A stretch of DNA of 64,000 nucleotides from Advenella sp. FME57. GTDB lineage: Bacteria > Pseudomonadota > Gammaproteobacteria > Burkholderiales > Burkholderiaceae_B. Positions within the stretch are counted from its first letter, which is position 1, and each line of letters opens with the position of its first letter. Under the pieces are notes generated by a model. It ran no database searches and had not been told where the DNA came from. It was given only the letters and a program-made list of their open reading frames with translations. This document shows positions 62,263-64,000 of the stretch, piece by piece. The stretch covers positions 1 to 64,000 of the forward strand of contig NZ_JABUXU010000009.1 of NCBI RefSeq assembly GCF_014897675.1. Direction: 5' to 3'. A program made the translations under genes and the position numbers.

Positions 62263-64000
62263 AGTGCCTGTCCTCGCCGCCGTGATGCAGATTGTCGTCA
62301 CAGCGTGAGCAGATATCCGGATGATCTGCAATGGTGCCCACTTCTTCGCGGTAATGCCAGCAGCGTTCACACTTGCGATGCTCGGATGGCGTGATGGTGA
62401 AATTAACACCTTCGCCCGGCACCCCGGCGTGTACCGTTGCGCGCGATACGATGAATACAAAACGCAGGTCGTCGTTCAGGCTTTGCAGGTACTCCAGGTC
62501 CAGCCCGTCGGCGAAAACGTCCACTTCGGCCTGTAGCGCTGAACCAATCCGGCCGGCACTGCGCACGTCTTCCAGTTGTTTGTTCAGGTCGGCGCGAATC
62601 TGCAAAATACGTTGCCACTTTTTGCTCAGTGCGGCGTGATCAGCCACCTCGGGCAGGGTGTGGAATACTTCGGTAAAGATCGTGACGGTGCTCGCGCTGT
62701 CAGTGTTTTTCAGCGTTGATTTCTGCAGTTCCTGCCAGGCCTCTTCGGCTGTAAAGGACAGCACAGGCGCCAGCAGCTTGAGCAGACTCAGCGTGATGTG
62801 CAGCAGGGCCGTTTGCGCCGAGCGTCGCGCCAGACTGTTGCGATCGGTGACGTACAGGCGGTCCTTGAGCGTATCCAGATAGAACGAACCCAGATCTTCC
62901 GAGCAGAAAATCTGCAGGCGCGCCATGGCCGGATGGAAATTGAATTCGTCGTAATAGGCGGTCACTTCATTTTGCATATCCAGCGTTAACGCCAGCGCAT
63001 ACTGGTCGACTTCGAACAGCTTGCCGGTTTCCACCATGTCTTTTGCAGCATCGAAATCATTCAGATTGCCCAGCAGGAAACACACGGTATTGCGGATACG
63101 GCGATAGCCTTCGACCACGCGCTTGAGGATCTGGTCCGAAATGGACAATTCACCCGAATAATCGGTAGAAGCTGTCCACAGCCTGATGATCTCGGCGCCC
63201 AGCGAGTCGGATACTTTCTGCGGGGCAATCACGTTGCCCATCGACTTGCTCATCTTGCGTCCCTGGCCGTCGACGACGAAGCCGTGGGTCAGCAGATTGC
63301 GGTAGGGTGGCTCGCCAAACAGCATGGAAGAGGTCAGTAGCGACGAATGGAACCAGCCACGATGCTGATCCGACCCTTCCAGGTACAGATCGGCCGGCCA
63401 GCGCAGCGTATCGGAATGCGAACCCGTGGTTGCATTGTCCTTGCCGCCCAGGACCGTGAAGTGGGTGGTGCCCGAATCGAACCAGACGTCCAGTGTGTCG
63501 CGGTTTTTCTCGTAATGCACGGCGTCCTCGCCCAGCAATTCTGCCGGATCCAGCGCCTGCCACGCTTCAATACCTTGCTTTTCGACGCGCTGTGCAATTT
63601 GTTCAAGCAGTTCAACCGTGCGCGGATGCAACTGGCCGGTTTCCTTGTGGACGAAAAACGCCATGGGTACGCCCCATTGGCGTTGACGCGACAGGGTCCA
63701 ATCGGGACGATTGGCAATCATGGCATGCAGGCGGGCGCGCCCCCAGGCCGGGTAGAAGCCGGTGGCGTCAATGCCTGCCAGCGCCTTTTCGCGCAGCGTG
63801 GCAGTGTGATCATCGGGCTGGCGATCCATGCCGGCAAACCACTGGCTGGTCGCGCGATAGATAATGGGCGTTTTATGACGCCAGCAGTGCATGTAGCTGT
63901 GCTTGAGCGATTCCACATGCAGCAATGTTCCGGCGTCCTGCATTGCCTTGACAATATCCGGATTCGCTTCCCAAATCGTCTTGCCGCCGAACAAAGGCAG
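62255..64000 (-). CDS. ileS: Isoleucyl-tRNA synthetase (C-terminal part)
   Basis: The frame is open to the right edge, so only the C-terminal 580 or so residues are visible. They contain the editing and catalytic regions, the KMSKS signature ([14 protein letters not shown]), the anticodon-binding region and, at the end, the zinc-binding segment [27 protein letters not shown]. It charges tRNA-Ile. The N-terminal part with the HIGH motif lies beyond the window. lspA overlaps its 3' end by 8 bp. Confidence 0.97.
   Translation of the reverse strand: MPLFGGKTIWEANPDIVKAMQDAGTLLHVESLKHSYMHCWRHKTPIIYRATSQWFAGMDRQPDDHTATLREKALAGIDATGFYPAWGRARLHAMIANRPDWTLSRQRQWGVPMAFFVHKETGQLHPRTVELLEQIAQRVEKQGIEAWQALDPAELLGEDAVHYEKNRDTLDVWFDSGTTHFTVLGGKDNATTGSHSDTLRWPADLYLEGSDQHRGWFHSSLLTSSMLFGEPPYRNLLTHGFVVDGQGRKMSKSMGNVIAPQKVSDSLGAEIIRLWTASTDYSGELSISDQILKRVVEGYRRIRNTVCFLLGNLNDFDAAKDMVETGKLFEVDQYALALTLDMQNEVTAYYDEFNFHPAMARLQIFCSEDLGSFYLDTLKDRLYVTDRNSLARRSAQTALLHITLSLLKLLAPVLSFTAEEAWQELQKSTLKNTDSASTVTIFTEVFHTLPEVADHAALSKKWQRILQIRADLNKQLEDVRSAGRIGSALQAEVDVFADGLDLEYLQSLNDDLRFVFIVSRATVHAGVPGEGVNFTITPSEHRKCERCWHYREEVGTIADHPDICSRCDDNLHHGGEDRHYA

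Overview
The window reads as a chromosomal segment of a Gram-negative betaproteobacterium of the Alcaligenaceae. Pointers are lpxK, kdsB and the PqiABC envelope system, a Bug-type tricarboxylate-transporter binding protein, a DUF3579 gene beside argF, and Bordetella-like gene content. A TsdA-type thiosulfate dehydrogenase makes Advenella (formerly Tetrathiobacter), whose members oxidise thiosulfate through tetrathionate, an attractive but unproven assignment. No rRNA, CRISPR array, prophage or intact insertion sequence is visible. One tRNA, Val(UAC), is present.

Layout. 1-3500: a gene-poor left edge, a two-gene cytochrome c operon (TsdA-like dihaem enzyme plus a membrane-anchored trihaem cytochrome) and a possible gene remnant. 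3.5-12.4 kb: metabolic and accessory genes, namely an acyltransferase-3 membrane protein, a D-serine-deaminase-like PLP enzyme, a DUF1851 immunity-like protein, a TM2 protein with four helical-phase repeats upstream, DadA, a ferritin-like DUF455 protein, a D-2-hydroxyacid dehydrogenase and a GMC oxidoreductase behind a palindromic operator-like site. 12.8-19.4 kb: APS reductase, a TerC/CBS/CorC membrane protein, an SbmA/BacA-like ABC protein with a GNAT gene, SirB2 and a TSUP exporter. 19.5-25.9 kb: RNase R, RlmB, a trans-sulfuration PLP enzyme, HU, a DUF808 protein and tRNA-Val. 26-27.4 kb: a gene-poor stretch with repeats and two small unknown genes.

27.4-35.7 kb: sbcDC, then a two-component system whose kinase gene overlaps kup. 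36-40 kb: argG, argF, a DUF3579 gene and rpsT. 40.1-46 kb, minus strand: murJ, then lpxK-trm112-kdsB-adk-SDR ending in a strong terminator. 46-49.3 kb: xseA, sodB, a lipoprotein, a DUF192 protein and a cold-shock protein. 49.5-57.3 kb, plus strand: clpS-clpA-pqiA-pqiB-pqiC and a periplasmic binding protein. 57.7-64 kb, minus strand: the Bug protein, then ileS (cut by the right edge)-lspA-coaBC-dedA-unknown membrane protein-dut, with several gene overlaps.

Most of the window is ordinary housekeeping content. The best candidates for something undescribed are the kinase/regulator/kup operon, the 11-bp and 20-bp repeats in intergenic DNA, the pair of small unknown genes near 26.5-27.1 kb, the orphan immunity-like gene, and the TsdA/trihaem pairing. 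Intergenic stretches over about 300 bases are listed so that gaps are explicit.
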